DNA of 63,419 nucleotides from a bacterium (GCA_037143175.1 JBAWZF010000013.1:1-63419); one strand, 5' to 3'. Positions 6,741-16,425 are shown, numbered from the stretch's first letter. Notes: generated by a model not told the origin, from the letters alone. Program-made: numbers and translations.

Positions 6741-8170
6741 TATCTCTGAATAGATCGCGTGAGTCGCGCTCAGGGCAGGCAATGATTTTCATTGTCATGA
6801 TTGTGATTATTCTTGCCGCATTCGCCTTATGGAATTTCGATCTTCATAAAGTCATCTACATCAAGAATATCAGTCAGAATGCCGGAGATTCTGCCGCGCT
6901 GGCAGGGGCGCGCTGGCAGGCGATTTCCCTAAATTTGATCGGTGATCTCAATGTCATGCAGGCGGTGGCCCTGACCCGGGGTGAGACAAATGAGGTGGCG
7001 GCAATCAATGATCTGCAGGCTCGATTATGTTATGTCGGGCCTATGATAGGCCTTGTGGCCGCTCAGCAGGCGGCAAAAAATAACGGGATATTCAACAATG
7101 AGCGATTTGCCGACCGGCTTCGGGAGCATGCGGTCGAGGTCCTTCAATACAGTGATTTGGGTGGGGACGGCCAGATGGTTTTCGCGGAGCCTTATTCCAA
7201 TGCCTGGGCAGAATACTCAACGATGATTCAGTCGGTCGCAGACGGTGGCGTCGCGGTGGGGCCGGACAATGCCCGGTTGTATTCAGATTACAGCGGTGGC
7301 CATATGTTACTCATGCCTGAGTTTTATGATGCTGTGGCCGGGGCTGACTGGTGCTGGTTTTTCTACAACGCCAACGACCTGTTGAATAGTTATCAAAGCT
7401 ATCAATCCTGGTCTCCGTTGCCCGAAATCATTCTTAACCCGAATCCAATCAACTCGGAGTATTTTGGTCTGGGCTTAAGGCTCCAGGCGATGGTTACCGG
7501 TGATCGTGTGGTAGCCAAAATGAATGAGGTGCGTGTAGAGCGAAATTTATCCGATGGGACTATTGATACGAACATTAACCGGATGGTTTCTCAATGGTAT
7601 TGCTATGACCCCGACGTGTGGGGAACGTGGGATGCCATCTCACCATCGGGCGAGAACCAATTTCCAGCTACGGGGCCTGTAAAATCGCAATATGATTATG
7701 CGGGCGCAGATGCCGTAACACGGGTGCTAGCCAGTTCGCCACGGTTGACGCCCCATGCGGGAACGAATCAGATTACCTGGTCGGCAGCTGCGAAACCTTT
7801 TGGTTATTTGATGGCCAACGGAAAGGAGATACGTCCCAATGAGTACGGGCTTGTACTTCCTGCTTTTCATGATGTGCGTTTGATTCCCATTGATGCCTCG
7901 TCGGCCCCTGCTGGAGGGGCTTTTAATCTCGACTGGCGTGATCATATTGAACGGCATCTACCGGGCTATAAGGATGCTTCCGGAGCTTATCACCCAGGGT
8001 ATATGGCGGCAGGCGAAACTTTTCCTGGCTGCTGGTATTGTATGCAGCTGGTGGTGTGGGAAAATGCGATATTCCGGCAGACGGGAATCGACTGGTTGAA
8101 AGATAACAGTGACTCCTGTAACACCTATGGTGGGACACATCACGGTGGTGGCAGCAGGAGGGGTCATTAA
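6734..8170 (+). CDS. TadG-like pilus assembly protein
   Basis: The N-terminus has the RSGQAMIFIVMIVIILAAF pattern of TadG-like membrane proteins: a short basic leader, a GQ motif and a hydrophobic segment at residues 15-35. It lacks the Glu at +5 found in the neighbouring pseudopilins. The motif after it (KNISQNAGDSAALAGARWQA) is the conserved region that follows the membrane segment in TadE/G-like proteins, where such Asn-Ala-Asp-Ala-Ala strings recur. The remaining 400 residues are a large periplasmic domain with no von Willebrand A motif that I can see. The Trp-rich C-terminus ends in a Gly/His tail. It overlaps both neighbours by a few bases. Confidence 0.75.
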   Translation: MVISLNRSRESRSGQAMIFIVMIVIILAAFALWNFDLHKVIYIKNISQNAGDSAALAGARWQAISLNLIGDLNVMQAVALTRGETNEVAAINDLQARLCYVGPMIGLVAAQQAAKNNGIFNNERFADRLREHAVEVLQYSDLGGDGQMVFAEPYSNAWAEYSTMIQSVADGGVAVGPDNARLYSDYSGGHMLLMPEFYDAVAGADWCWFFYNANDLLNSYQSYQSWSPLPEIILNPNPINSEYFGLGLRLQAMVTGDRVVAKMNEVRVERNLSDGTIDTNINRMVSQWYCYDPDVWGTWDAISPSGENQFPATGPVKSQYDYAGADAVTRVLASSPRLTPHAGTNQITWSAAAKPFGYLMANGKEIRPNEYGLVLPAFHDVRLIPIDASSAPAGGAFNLDWRDHIERHLPGYKDASGAYHPGYMAAGETFPGCWYCMQLVVWENAIFRQTGIDWLKDNSDSCNTYGGTHHGGGSRRGH

Positions 8171-8685
8171 TGAATAATGGGCCAGAAAGTAGAGCAGGAC
8201 AAGCCATTGTAGAACTTGTGGTGGCGCTGGTGGTGATTCTCGTGCTAGTTGCCGGGACGATCCAAATTTGTTCGATGGGAGTGAGTCATTCGCAACTTAT
8301 GATGACCGCCCGCAGGGAAGCTGGCCAGAAGGCCATGCAGGAGGCCTCGTCCTTTTCCGGGCCCAAATTCATTGCAGCTTGTACGACGGGGAATGATGGG
8401 ATTCCCTTTTCCCGTGATGACAGTACGACGGCGGGTGATTCAGCCCTATTGCAGATCGGCATCGCCAGCTATGCTCATCCCGCCGAACTTAATCTGCGGC
8501 GTTTGGATAATCCTGTCTCTGTCCTTGCCAAGAGCCCGTTTCCTCAAGATCTTTTTGGATTGGTGGAGGGGGAAGCTACGGCGAGTGTTGAGCTTATGCC
8601 TGTTGTTCGTGAACTGCTCTATCAGAGTGATTCGGTTGAACTTCAGGGCAAGGCCTGGATGACTTGGACAAAAGGGATCTACTGA
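8170..8685 (+). CDS. second TadE-like pseudopilin
   Basis: The leader MNNGPESRAG10 is followed by QAIVELVVALVVILVLVAGT, giving Glu at +5 and a clean hydrophobic segment, as in TadE and TadF. The periplasmic part includes SQLMMTARREAGQKAMQE, the helix that usually follows the membrane segment in this family. It starts on the stop of the TadG-like gene (TAATGA) and is followed after two bases by the next gene, so all are co-translated. Its role as TadE or TadF cannot be separated by sequence alone. Confidence 0.78.
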   Translation: MNNGPESRAGQAIVELVVALVVILVLVAGTIQICSMGVSHSQLMMTARREAGQKAMQEASSFSGPKFIAACTTGNDGIPFSRDDSTTAGDSALLQIGIASYAHPAELNLRRLDNPVSVLAKSPFPQDLFGLVEGEATASVELMPVVRELLYQSDSVELQGKAWMTWTKGIY

Positions 8686-8687
8686 AT

Positions 8688-9323
8688 ATGCGGCGGAACC
8701 TGCTATGGCTTTTGATTATTGCCGGGGGATGTTTATTCGCTTCTCTCCTTCACGCCCGTGTATTTTCTACCGGGAGCATCGATCTGTTCAATCCCTCCTC
8801 ATTCGGCAAACTCATTTATAAAACCCTGATGGAAATCAACGGGGAAAAGGCCGATGTTAGTGTGGTGGCCTGTGAAAATGGGCTGACTTCACTTAAGGCG
8901 GTCTTGAAGGTTCACCATGATCCGACGCTTCGCGTGGTGGCACTGAGTACTGGCGAAGAAAAGCCGGTTTTATTGGTTACCGTGGCTCAGGCACTTGCGG
9001 AGAAAGAGGCTTCACAAGCCCGGCATCGTCTGGCGGATGTGCCAGTTCCATCGGATGGGGTTGTGCTTGGCACGATGAGAAGTGCGGACACCCGGACAAC
9101 ATTCGAACGGCTTGCCTACCGGATGGGAAAAGAAGAAGCGATCCGATTTTATGAACAGTCCATGGAACGGACAGGTTGGTCGAAGTTGATGGGAGCGGGT
9201 GAGGGCGGCGGCTTCCTGTTCTATGTCAAAGGGGCTGATATTTGTGTGGTTTTGGTTGCCATTCAAGAATCCAATGGCGAAACAGGTATAACCCTGTTAC
9301 ATAAGCAGGGTGCCGTCAATTGA
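8688..9323 (+). CDS. exported protein of unknown function in the Tad operon
   Basis: I do not recognise a family. Residues 1-24 form a signal peptide or membrane anchor (MRRNLLWLLIIAGGCLFASL, then HARVFS). The rest is soluble, with a C-terminal half (EEAIRFYEQSMERTGWSKLM and following strands) that reads like a small alpha/beta domain with a helix, a hairpin and hydrophobic strands. A TTG at 8664 would extend it by eight residues into the previous gene; the ATG is preferred. Its place between the TadE-like gene and cpaB, with no gap, implies a role in Tad pilus assembly. Confidence 0.65.
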   Translation: MRRNLLWLLIIAGGCLFASLLHARVFSTGSIDLFNPSSFGKLIYKTLMEINGEKADVSVVACENGLTSLKAVLKVHHDPTLRVVALSTGEEKPVLLVTVAQALAEKEASQARHRLADVPVPSDGVVLGTMRSADTRTTFERLAYRMGKEEAIRFYEQSMERTGWSKLMGAGEGGGFLFYVKGADICVVLVAIQESNGETGITLLHKQGAVN

Positions 9324-9342
9324 GGGACAGGAGAAGAAACGC

Positions 9343-10161
9343 ATGAAGCAACGCATGGTGTTGATAATATCGGTGGTGGTGGGCTTGTTGGCGTTCGGAA
9401 TGACGCAAAGTTATTTCCATAAACGGATGGCAGACCTGGATAAAGAGCGGGCACAGCTGATTTCCAGTGAAAAACGGGTTGAAGTCATTGCCGCAGGGCG
9501 AGATCTGCCCGCAGGCACTGTCTTGATCAAGAAGGATTTATTGTCCAAAAGTATTGCCGGGCGCGATGTGACAAAGAACACTGTTCTGGTAGCGGATCAG
9601 GATCGTATCTTTGGAAAAAAACTCAAATACAGCATGGATAAAGAGGAAACACTGATGTGGTCCTATGTTGACGTGCCATTCCGTCCGGGCTCCGGGTTGG
9701 CGCCCGTGATTTCCAAGGGGATGCGAGCTATATCCATTTCGATCAGTGGAGCGGCCGGGGTGAGCGGCCTGGTTCAGCCAAACGACCGTGTGGATGTGAT
9801 GGGCTCCTTTACACTGCCCTCCCGCAAAGATCCCGAAAAAACAGAATGGGTTACCTTGACGGTCCTGCAGGATGTGTCGGTGCTGGCGACAGGCCAGACG
9901 CTGGGGAAATCGGAGTTGGGGGATCGAACACGCGCAAGTGCCGGCTATAGCTCGGTTACGGTGGAGGTTACCCCGCGTGAAGCCGAGTTGCTGGTGTTTG
10001 TTGAGAATATGAGAGGCCACTTGACGCTGTCTCTGCGCAATCCCGAGGATGTCAGCTACGAGAAGAACCTTCCCGAAATCAATTTCAGCATGCTCGAAGA
10101 GGAAATGCCCGTTTTGAACACCTATCGTCAGCAGATTATCCGGCATAAAAGTGGCCAGTAA
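9343..10161 (+). CDS. cpaB: Flp pilus assembly protein CpaB/RcpC
   Basis: CpaB is a periplasmic, membrane-anchored component of the Tad secretion channel, thought to contact the secretin through SAF-fold domains. Residues 5-22 are the membrane anchor; the SAF domain begins near residue 48 (EVIAAGRDLPAGTVLIKKDL), and ISKGMRAISISISGAAGVSG plus the QPNDRVDVM stretch match the family. The length of 272 residues is normal. ATG 9343 has AGGAGAAG at a good distance; an earlier TTG at 9310 overlaps the upstream gene. No outer-membrane secretin (CpaC/RcpA) is in this operon. Confidence 0.9.
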   Translation: MKQRMVLIISVVVGLLAFGMTQSYFHKRMADLDKERAQLISSEKRVEVIAAGRDLPAGTVLIKKDLLSKSIAGRDVTKNTVLVADQDRIFGKKLKYSMDKEETLMWSYVDVPFRPGSGLAPVISKGMRAISISISGAAGVSGLVQPNDRVDVMGSFTLPSRKDPEKTEWVTLTVLQDVSVLATGQTLGKSELGDRTRASAGYSSVTVEVTPREAELLVFVENMRGHLTLSLRNPEDVSYEKNLPEINFSMLEEEMPVLNTYRQQIIRHKSGQ

Positions 10162-10165
10162 GTGA

Positions 10166-11893
10166 ATGGCCGGTCATCGGACGGGAAACATCTCAATGTA
10201 TCTTGAAATTCAAAAACCTGATGGAACTAAAAAGCTCATTGAGCTTTCCCCAGGGTTCTATTCGATCGGGTCGGATGAAGAAAATAAAATCGCACTCAAT
10301 GGAACAGGGGTATCGGGACGGCATATGATCGTCAGCCTCCGTGATGGGGCCTGCTGGGTTGAAGATCTGACTTTCGGGGATACGTTGATTGATGGGGCTG
10401 TAGTCCATGGTCGTGCGGAAGTGATGGATGGGCAGGTATTACAGGTGGGGGTGTTCAAGCTGAAGTTTTTTTCTTCGCGACCGGTCCCCATACGGGTTGA
10501 AGCACCAGCGTTAACCCCGCCACCCGTATCGACCGTTCCTACTCCTGCCGTGACGCCGGTGGCGAGCGTTCCGGCTCCTGGTGTACCCGGTGAAGAACGT
10601 GACGAACAACTGGTCGCCAGGCGCCAGGCCGTGAAACAACAAATCCACAAAGAACTTCTGGAGCGGATGGACATCAAGCGTCTTACCGCCACCCACATCA
10701 ACGAGGGGGATCTCAATCGGCGTGTCCTGGCGACGGTTGAAGGGATTGTCAAGGACGTGGCGCAGCGTTTACCCGCGGATATTTCTGCCTCATCATTGAT
10801 CAAAGAGGTTTACGATGAAGCGGTCGGGTTGGGAGCGATTGAAGATCTTCTGGCGGATCCTGATGTGACCGAAATCATGGTGAATGGTCCTCACCATATA
10901 TACGTGGAACGGCGTGGACGCATAGAGCTTACGGATCGCACGTTTCTCGATGAAAAGTCTGTCTTGGCGGTTATCGAGCGTATTGTTGCCCCCCTGGGCC
11001 GGCGTATTGATGAAAGCCAGCCCTATGTGGATGCCCGATTGCGGGATGGCTCCCGGGTTAATGCCATCATTCACCCTCTTTCGCTGATTGGGCCTTGCCT
11101 CACCATCCGGAAGTTTTCCAAGATTCCCATGACGGACGATGATCTGATCCGGTATGGAACGTGGACGTCTGAAGTAAGGGACTTTTTAAAAGCCTGCATT
11201 GAGGCCCGTAAGAACATTATCGTTGCGGGCGGAACCGGTTCTGGGAAAACGACCCTGTTAAATGTTCTGAGTAGTTTTCTACCTGCCCATGAGCGCATTC
11301 TGACGATTGAGGATGCGGCGGAACTTCAACTGAAGCAGACTCATGTGGTATCACTGGAGTCGAGGCCGCCCAATATCGAAGGGAAAGGGGCAGTAACGAT
11401 TCGTGACCTTGTAAGGAATGCGTTGCGTATGCGTCCGGATCGAATTGTGGTCGGGGAATGCCGGGGCGGTGAAGCATTGGACATGTTACAGGCAATGAAC
11501 ACCGGGCACGATGGGTCCTTGACGACGATTCATGCCAATACCCCGCGGGACGTGATTTCACGTATGGAGACACTGGTCTTGATGTCAGGGATGGATCTGC
11601 CTATCCGCGCCATTCGGGAACAGATTACCTCTGCGGTAGATCTGATTGTTCATGAATCGCGCATGAGTGATGGATCGCGGAAGGTGGTCAATGTGACGGA
11701 GGTCGTCGGGAGCGAGGGTGAACGGACCACGATGCAGGATATCTTTGTGTTTGAACAGACAGGGCTCGGTGCCGAAGGTAAGGTCCTTGGACGAATCGTA
11801 CCCACGGGTGCTATTCCCACTTTTCTGGACGATCTTAAGGCCCGCGGGGTGATGGTAGATCTGGCCATATTTAATCCCCATAGGAATGGCTAG
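10166..11893 (+). CDS. cpaF: FHA domain fused to Tad pilus ATPase CpaF/TadA
   Basis: This is the cytoplasmic secretion ATPase that powers Tad pilus assembly, here with an N-terminal phosphothreonine-binding FHA domain. Residues 30-100 carry FHA motifs ([21 protein letters not shown]). A Pro/Ala/Val-rich linker (about 110-145) follows, then the CpaF helical domain and the RecA-like core: Walker [10 protein letters not shown] near residue 355, the Asp box [12 protein letters not shown], Walker [16 protein letters not shown] and the His box TTIHANTP. Start is ATG 10166 or ATG 10196 (MYLEIQ), the latter closer to the FHA fold and with GGGA upstream. Standard CpaF proteins are about 450 residues; the extra length here is the FHA and linker. 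Confidence 0.93.
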   Translation: MAGHRTGNISMYLEIQKPDGTKKLIELSPGFYSIGSDEENKIALNGTGVSGRHMIVSLRDGACWVEDLTFGDTLIDGAVVHGRAEVMDGQVLQVGVFKLKFFSSRPVPIRVEAPALTPPPVSTVPTPAVTPVASVPAPGVPGEERDEQLVARRQAVKQQIHKELLERMDIKRLTATHINEGDLNRRVLATVEGIVKDVAQRLPADISASSLIKEVYDEAVGLGAIEDLLADPDVTEIMVNGPHHIYVERRGRIELTDRTFLDEKSVLAVIERIVAPLGRRIDESQPYVDARLRDGSRVNAIIHPLSLIGPCLTIRKFSKIPMTDDDLIRYGTWTSEVRDFLKACIEARKNIIVAGGTGSGKTTLLNVLSSFLPAHERILTIEDAAELQLKQTHVVSLESRPPNIEGKGAVTIRDLVRNALRMRPDRIVVGECRGGEALDMLQAMNTGHDGSLTTIHANTPRDVISRMETLVLMSGMDLPIRAIREQITSAVDLIVHESRMSDGSRKVVNVTEVVGSEGERTTMQDIFVFEQTGLGAEGKVLGRIVPTGAIPTFLDDLKARGVMVDLAIFNPHRNG

Positions 11894-11910
11894 TTTCGAA
11901 AGGGTAGTGA

Positions 11911-12798
11911 ATGGATTCGATTTTAATATTATGGCTGGTTCCAGGCTTATACCTGCTTTGTCTTGCCGGACTCACCTACTTTATACTCGATTCCTTCCAC
12001 TCGGCCGCGGCTGAGTACGCCGCGGCTTATTCCGAGAATGCATCACGCCAGATGGAGGATATGTTTTTGTTCATTCCGCCCCGGCGGATTCTGGAGTTGG
12101 CCGCCGTCTCTGCAGCGGTTTGTTTTCTGCTTGGATTTTTGCTGTTTGGAGGTGTTGACGGGCCGTCATTTATTGTCGGGCTGGTGGCGGGTGGGTGCCT
12201 GGCAGCATTGGGGTGGACTATCCCAAAACGTGTTCTGGTGGTATTGAAGCACCGTAGACTTCAGCGCTTTAATCTTCAACTTGTGGATAGTCTGGTCAAT
12301 ATGAGCAATGCACTGAAGGCCGGATTCAGTGTTCAGCAGGCAATTGAATTGGTGGTGCGGGAAGGGCAGAATCCGATTTCTCAGGAATTTGGTATGTATC
12401 TTCATCAGATGCGTGTTGGTATGCGGATGGAAGAGGCCTTGGCGAGTTTGCAAAAGCGGGTCGGTAGCGAGGATCTGGCGCTGATGATTTCCGCATTTGA
12501 AACAGCGCGCCAAACGGGGGGCAATTTGACGGAGGTATTTGAGAAAATCGCGCACACTATCCGTGAACGTCTAAGAATCGAACTCCGTATCAGAACTCTG
12601 ACCGCGCAGGGGCGTTTACAGGGCGTCATTGTCGGTGCGATGCCGGTATTGCTGGGCTCGGCCATGTTTTTTCTGGATCCAACAATGATGCTGGCATTCC
12701 TGCACTCAAGTTTCGGGGTGGTCACTCTTGTGGTGGTGGTCATTTTGGAAGTGCTGGGCGCGCTGTTGATCCGCAAAATAATCAATATCGATATCTGA
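11911..12798 (+). CDS. tadB: Tad pilus inner-membrane protein TadB
   Basis: TadB is a polytopic GspF-like platform protein that works with TadC and the CpaF ATPase. There are membrane segments at the N-terminus (about 5-25), a pair at 65-110, and a pair at the C-terminus (about 235-290). The T2SSF domain occupies the central part: LVDSLVNMSNALKAGFSVQQ is the canonical first helix, with LEDLA-like and ETARQTGGNL helices after it. Length (295) is normal. It starts 17 bases after cpaF and is followed after two bases by tadC. Confidence 0.9.
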   Translation: MDSILILWLVPGLYLLCLAGLTYFILDSFHSAAAEYAAAYSENASRQMEDMFLFIPPRRILELAAVSAAVCFLLGFLLFGGVDGPSFIVGLVAGGCLAALGWTIPKRVLVVLKHRRLQRFNLQLVDSLVNMSNALKAGFSVQQAIELVVREGQNPISQEFGMYLHQMRVGMRMEEALASLQKRVGSEDLALMISAFETARQTGGNLTEVFEKIAHTIRERLRIELRIRTLTAQGRLQGVIVGAMPVLLGSAMFFLDPTMMLAFLHSSFGVVTLVVVVILEVLGALLIRKIINIDI

Positions 12799-12800
12799 TT

Positions 12801-13724
12801 ATGTCAACTATCTTGGAATATGGATTGAGTTTGATCTGGGCGATCTTTGCCGGATTATCCACCTGGCAATGTGCCGAGGTGTTGCGGCAAGTGACCTATG
12901 TGACGCTGGCCGATGGGCGCCGTCAGGAACGGCGTATTCCGTTTGTCTTCCGGCTCCTGTTTCCGCTGGCCCCAAATCTGGTACCAGTGTTCCGCCGTCC
13001 GTCATTTGAAAAAACGAATGTTATGGTGACCCGGAAACTGGTGGCGGCAGGGTTTGGCGGTATGCTGACTTCTGAGGAATTTCTTACCATGAAGCTCCTG
13101 CTGCCCGGTATCCTGGGCGTATTGCTATCGGCCATGCTTTTAGCGTTGATAGCGCTTGTTCCCGGCCGGGTTGGATATGCGCTCCAGAGCCATGGAATCG
13201 CATTCATCATGATGATTCTTCTGGGATTCTATGCGTATCCGGCACTCTGGTTGCGAGCTGTTCTGGCTGACCGGCAGCGCAGAATTCAGAAATCACTACC
13301 CTTTGTGATGGATCTATTGACCCTTTCAGTCGAGGCCGGTCTGGATTTTATGAGTGCCATGCAGCGGATTGTCTCCAAGGGGAAAGTCGACGCCCTTGAG
13401 GAGGAACTGCTACGGGTTTTGCGCGAGATCCAGCTTGGCAAGACGCGGCGTAATGCCCTCCGTGACCTATCGGAGCGGGTGGATCAGTCGGATTTGCGTT
13501 CGGTGTTGAATTCGTTGATTCAGGCAGATGAATTGGGCGTGGGGATTGCCTCCATTCTGCGGATTCAATCTGATCAGATACGGCAACGGCGGTTCGAGCG
13601 GGCAGAAAAAATGGCAAATGAGGCGCCCGTGAAAATGTTATTCCCGCTGGTTGCCTTTATTTTTCCGGCGGTATTTCTGGTGTTGTTGGGGCCGATTGTG
13701 CTTCAGATTTTCCGGCAGATGTAG
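12801..13724 (+). CDS. tadC: Tad pilus inner-membrane protein TadC
   Basis: TadC is the second GspF-like platform protein. Membrane segments lie near residues 5-22, 95-115, 128-150 and 285-305. The T2SSF core starts at LPFVMDLLTLSVEAGLDFMS and continues with the LGKTRRNALRDLSERVDQSD and LIQADELGVGIASILRIQSD helices, which are highly characteristic of TadC. A conserved VKMLFPLVAFIFPAVFLVLL end segment follows. The 307-residue length is normal. Two bases separate it from tadB, and the next gene is 53 bases away. Confidence 0.9.
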   Translation: MSTILEYGLSLIWAIFAGLSTWQCAEVLRQVTYVTLADGRRQERRIPFVFRLLFPLAPNLVPVFRRPSFEKTNVMVTRKLVAAGFGGMLTSEEFLTMKLLLPGILGVLLSAMLLALIALVPGRVGYALQSHGIAFIMMILLGFYAYPALWLRAVLADRQRRIQKSLPFVMDLLTLSVEAGLDFMSAMQRIVSKGKVDALEEELLRVLREIQLGKTRRNALRDLSERVDQSDLRSVLNSLIQADELGVGIASILRIQSDQIRQRRFERAEKMANEAPVKMLFPLVAFIFPAVFLVLLGPIVLQIFRQM

Positions 13725-13777
13725 TGTGTGTTGACACTCGCAGTGGGTGAGCGTAGTTTAATTTTTCAATAAACGTC

Positions 13778-15109
13778 ATGGAAACAGTCATACATTTACT
13801 AATTACAGATGGACCAAGTAAGGGCCGTGAGATTCATGTCCCCCGCGATGGCGTTCGGATCGGGCGTTCATCCCGCAATGATATCTCCATTCCGGATGAG
13901 GCCATGTCCCGGTTTCAGTGCCGGTTTTTTATCCAGGAGGAGAGTGGCCTCTGGGTTTCCGATCTGGGTAGCGCCAATGGGACGATGGTAAACGGAAAAT
14001 TGGTACAGGAGCAGCAGCTTCATATCCAGGATGAGATTCTGGCAGGGGATACCCGTATCCGGGTCATACATGACGGAACCCGTGTAGCCATGCCGGAAAA
14101 GAGCGAAAATGCTGCTGAATCCCCTGAAAGTCCCGAGGCTTCAGTGGATCTCGGACTTCTTAAAAGGCGTCAGGCGCCGGGCTCTACCTCGGCGAATGCG
14201 ATGCGCCGAAATCTGCTGTGGCTCCTTGCTTTTATGGTGGTTCTCGTGCTGGCCATCGGGATGTTTAAAAACCTCCCGGTGATGTCTTTTTTTGAACCAC
14301 CCCGGCCAGTGGTGATTCAGCCCCAGGCTGACTTACCGATCCTTGAGTTGATGTTTGAGCGGGTGGAGGGGTCTGTGTCGAATGTCTTTAGATATTCACT
14401 TGAATTAAAGAAGGATTTACTGCGTGTTCAGGTCGACGATCTGCAGAACGATCGACATGTGCGGCGTGACAAAAAAGTGGCGCCGGAACTCCAGCGGGAT
14501 CTTGCACGTTCTATTGAGGCAACAGGGGTTTTGGATTTGCGGGAAGAACTGATCGGACTTGAGCCCGGGCTTTATAACCTGAGCACCCTCTCTGTGACCA
14601 TTGGGGCGGTGACCCGGCGGATCAAGGTTTTAAATCAGGATGAACCTGAAATTTTCGCAACCACCCGTGCCATGATTGAGGCATTTGGAAAAAATGAACT
14701 GGGTCTCGCCGCCTTGGCGGTGGATCCCGCTACGTTAGTCGAGAAGGCTAAATTGGCGTTGTTGCAGGGGAAGAAAATGTGGGACGAACGCGAAGTGCGG
14801 AACGAGAACTTATACAATGCCATCCAGGCTTACAAAGAGTGCGAGTGGTATCTTGAAACCATTCAACCCAAGCCCGCTTTTTATGCGGAAGCCACCAGTG
14901 CCAAGGCGGATTGCACCCGGGAACTACAGCGGCGCTTTGAAGATTTGTGGTTTCTGGCGGAGCGCTCGGTCAAGTTGCGGGAGTGGAAGGAAGCTGACCG
15001 GCAATTGAAGGTTATTTGCGAAATGATTCCCGACCGTTCTGATGAACGTAATCGTAACGCCAGTAAAAATCTGGTGGAAGTGGAACGTCACCTGACAACG
15101 GAAAAATAG
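13778..15109 (+). CDS. FHA-domain membrane protein of the Tad operon
   Basis: The N-terminal FHA domain (about 20-98) shows IGR at 28-30, SR at 44-45 and DLGSANGT at 62-69, the pattern that binds phosphothreonine. A Ser/Glu/Pro linker follows, then one transmembrane helix (146-163), so the FHA faces the cytoplasm and the C-terminal 275 residues face the periplasm. That part ends in helical repeats (YNAIQAYKECEWYLETIQPK) resembling TPRs. A second FHA protein beside the FHA-CpaF fusion suggests that phosphorylation regulates the machine; no Ser/Thr kinase is visible here. It is separated from tadC by 53 bases and runs directly into the PEGA gene. Confidence 0.82.
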   Translation: METVIHLLITDGPSKGREIHVPRDGVRIGRSSRNDISIPDEAMSRFQCRFFIQEESGLWVSDLGSANGTMVNGKLVQEQQLHIQDEILAGDTRIRVIHDGTRVAMPEKSENAAESPESPEASVDLGLLKRRQAPGSTSANAMRRNLLWLLAFMVVLVLAIGMFKNLPVMSFFEPPRPVVIQPQADLPILELMFERVEGSVSNVFRYSLELKKDLLRVQVDDLQNDRHVRRDKKVAPELQRDLARSIEATGVLDLREELIGLEPGLYNLSTLSVTIGAVTRRIKVLNQDEPEIFATTRAMIEAFGKNELGLAALAVDPATLVEKAKLALLQGKKMWDEREVRNENLYNAIQAYKECEWYLETIQPKPAFYAEATSAKADCTRELQRRFEDLWFLAERSVKLREWKEADRQLKVICEMIPDRSDERNRNASKNLVEVERHLTTEK

Positions 15110-15110
15110 T

Positions 15111-16424
15111 ATGGCAAATCTGATAACAAGATTAGTGATGGTTACGCTGGTAGGGTTCATTACTCTCGCTTGTTTTGCTCAGACCGAGGGGGCGAAAATT
15201 GCGGTCTCCACAAGTCCTGATCAAGCCACAGTTTTTTGCGATGGTATTGAGCGGGGGGCATCTCCCTCATCTGTCTCCGGGCTTCCCGCGGGGGCACATC
15301 TCATAGCGGTCGACAAAGATGGATATCTCCCGGTTCAGCGAACGGTAACGGTGTCGGCGGAAGGGAAATCCGTGGTGGACATCAAACTTGAAAAGCCTAC
15401 CGGCCTTGTGTTGCTCCGCTCCACACCAGTGGGTGCTGATATTGAGATTAACGGGGCTCATCGGGGGAAGACACCGCTTCTCCTCACCGACCTGCCTTTT
15501 GGAAAGTACCGTATCAAGGCGTCATCCCTGGGTTATCTCAGTCGAGATGTGGAGTTTGAAATTGAGAACCGATCCCCTCAATTGGTATCCGTATCGCTCA
15601 CTTCGGATTCGGCCGTGCTGACAGTAAAGACTGAGCCATCAGGAGCCTCGGTTAAGGTCAATGGATTGTCAAAAGGGGTTACCCCTTGTACCATTGATCG
15701 TTTACCCGCAGGGGAAAACGAACTAAATATTTCATTGCCAGATTATGTGGTATATCGTTCCAAAATTAAACTTCTGGCCAATCAGGCGGAAAGTTTGGAC
15801 ATCACCCTGAAGCCCGTTCCGGGGGTGTTGTCTGTAATTTCCATACCTACTGGGGCTAAATTATATATTGATGAAAAATTATGTGGTCAGACGCCGTTGA
15901 CGTTGGATGCCATGGACGCCGGAAGCCATGTTATCCGAGCGGAGTTGGATGGATTTGCACCGGAAACGCGAACCATTGACTTTCAGCAAGGCGAGAAAAA
16001 AGTTGAAGAATTGCGACTGGAACGGAATATGGGCATCATTGAAGTGATGGCGAAACCGGACGGCGTCAAGGTATTCGTGGACGGGAGCGAGCAAGGCATG
16101 GTGATGCTGGGCCAGGACAATCCGGTTGCCCGGTTCAGTCAGGATGTTGCGGTCGGAGATCACGTTGTGTCCCTTCGCCTGAAAGGTTACGGAACGGTTG
16201 AACGCCGGGTCACCATTGAAAAGGGGAAATCCGTTACTTTGAAGGAAGTCCTTAAACGAGTGTTCAATGCCGACACCCGAATTACCTTGCGTAATGGGGA
16301 TGTGATGACTGGCATTCTCGAGCAAAAGTTGCCCAACGGCGATATCAAGCTGGAAACTCAAATCGGGATCTACAAGACCATAGCCGAACTGGACATCGCG
16401 ACCATCGAAGCCATCAAGAAATAG
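15111..16424 (+). CDS. exported protein with five PEGA-like repeats
   Basis: A signal peptide (about 1-24, ending FAQTEG) is followed by roughly five repeats of about 70 residues. Each has the PEGA core: STSPDQATVFCDG, STPVGADIEINGAHRGKTPL, TEPSGASVKVNGLSKGVTPC, SIPTGAKLYIDEKLCGQTPL and AKPDGVKVFVDGSEQG. PEGA domains are found in surface-layer-like and cell-envelope proteins and may bind other envelope parts. The last 50 residues (ITLRNGDVMTGILEQKLPNG) form a separate beta-rich end. It starts one base after the FHA gene and so belongs to the Tad operon; it may anchor the pilus machine in the envelope. It ends one base from the convergent Nudix gene. Confidence 0.8.
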   Translation: MANLITRLVMVTLVGFITLACFAQTEGAKIAVSTSPDQATVFCDGIERGASPSSVSGLPAGAHLIAVDKDGYLPVQRTVTVSAEGKSVVDIKLEKPTGLVLLRSTPVGADIEINGAHRGKTPLLLTDLPFGKYRIKASSLGYLSRDVEFEIENRSPQLVSVSLTSDSAVLTVKTEPSGASVKVNGLSKGVTPCTIDRLPAGENELNISLPDYVVYRSKIKLLANQAESLDITLKPVPGVLSVISIPTGAKLYIDEKLCGQTPLTLDAMDAGSHVIRAELDGFAPETRTIDFQQGEKKVEELRLERNMGIIEVMAKPDGVKVFVDGSEQGMVMLGQDNPVARFSQDVAVGDHVVSLRLKGYGTVERRVTIEKGKSVTLKEVLKRVFNADTRITLRNGDVMTGILEQKLPNGDIKLETQIGIYKTIAELDIATIEAIKK

Positions 16425-16425
16425 T

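Noticed and set aside
10258-10803. 181-residue minus-strand frame opposite the FHA-CpaF gene
   Set aside because: It is Ser/Arg/Thr-rich with no domain, fully antisense to a clear gene, and typical of a shadow frame.
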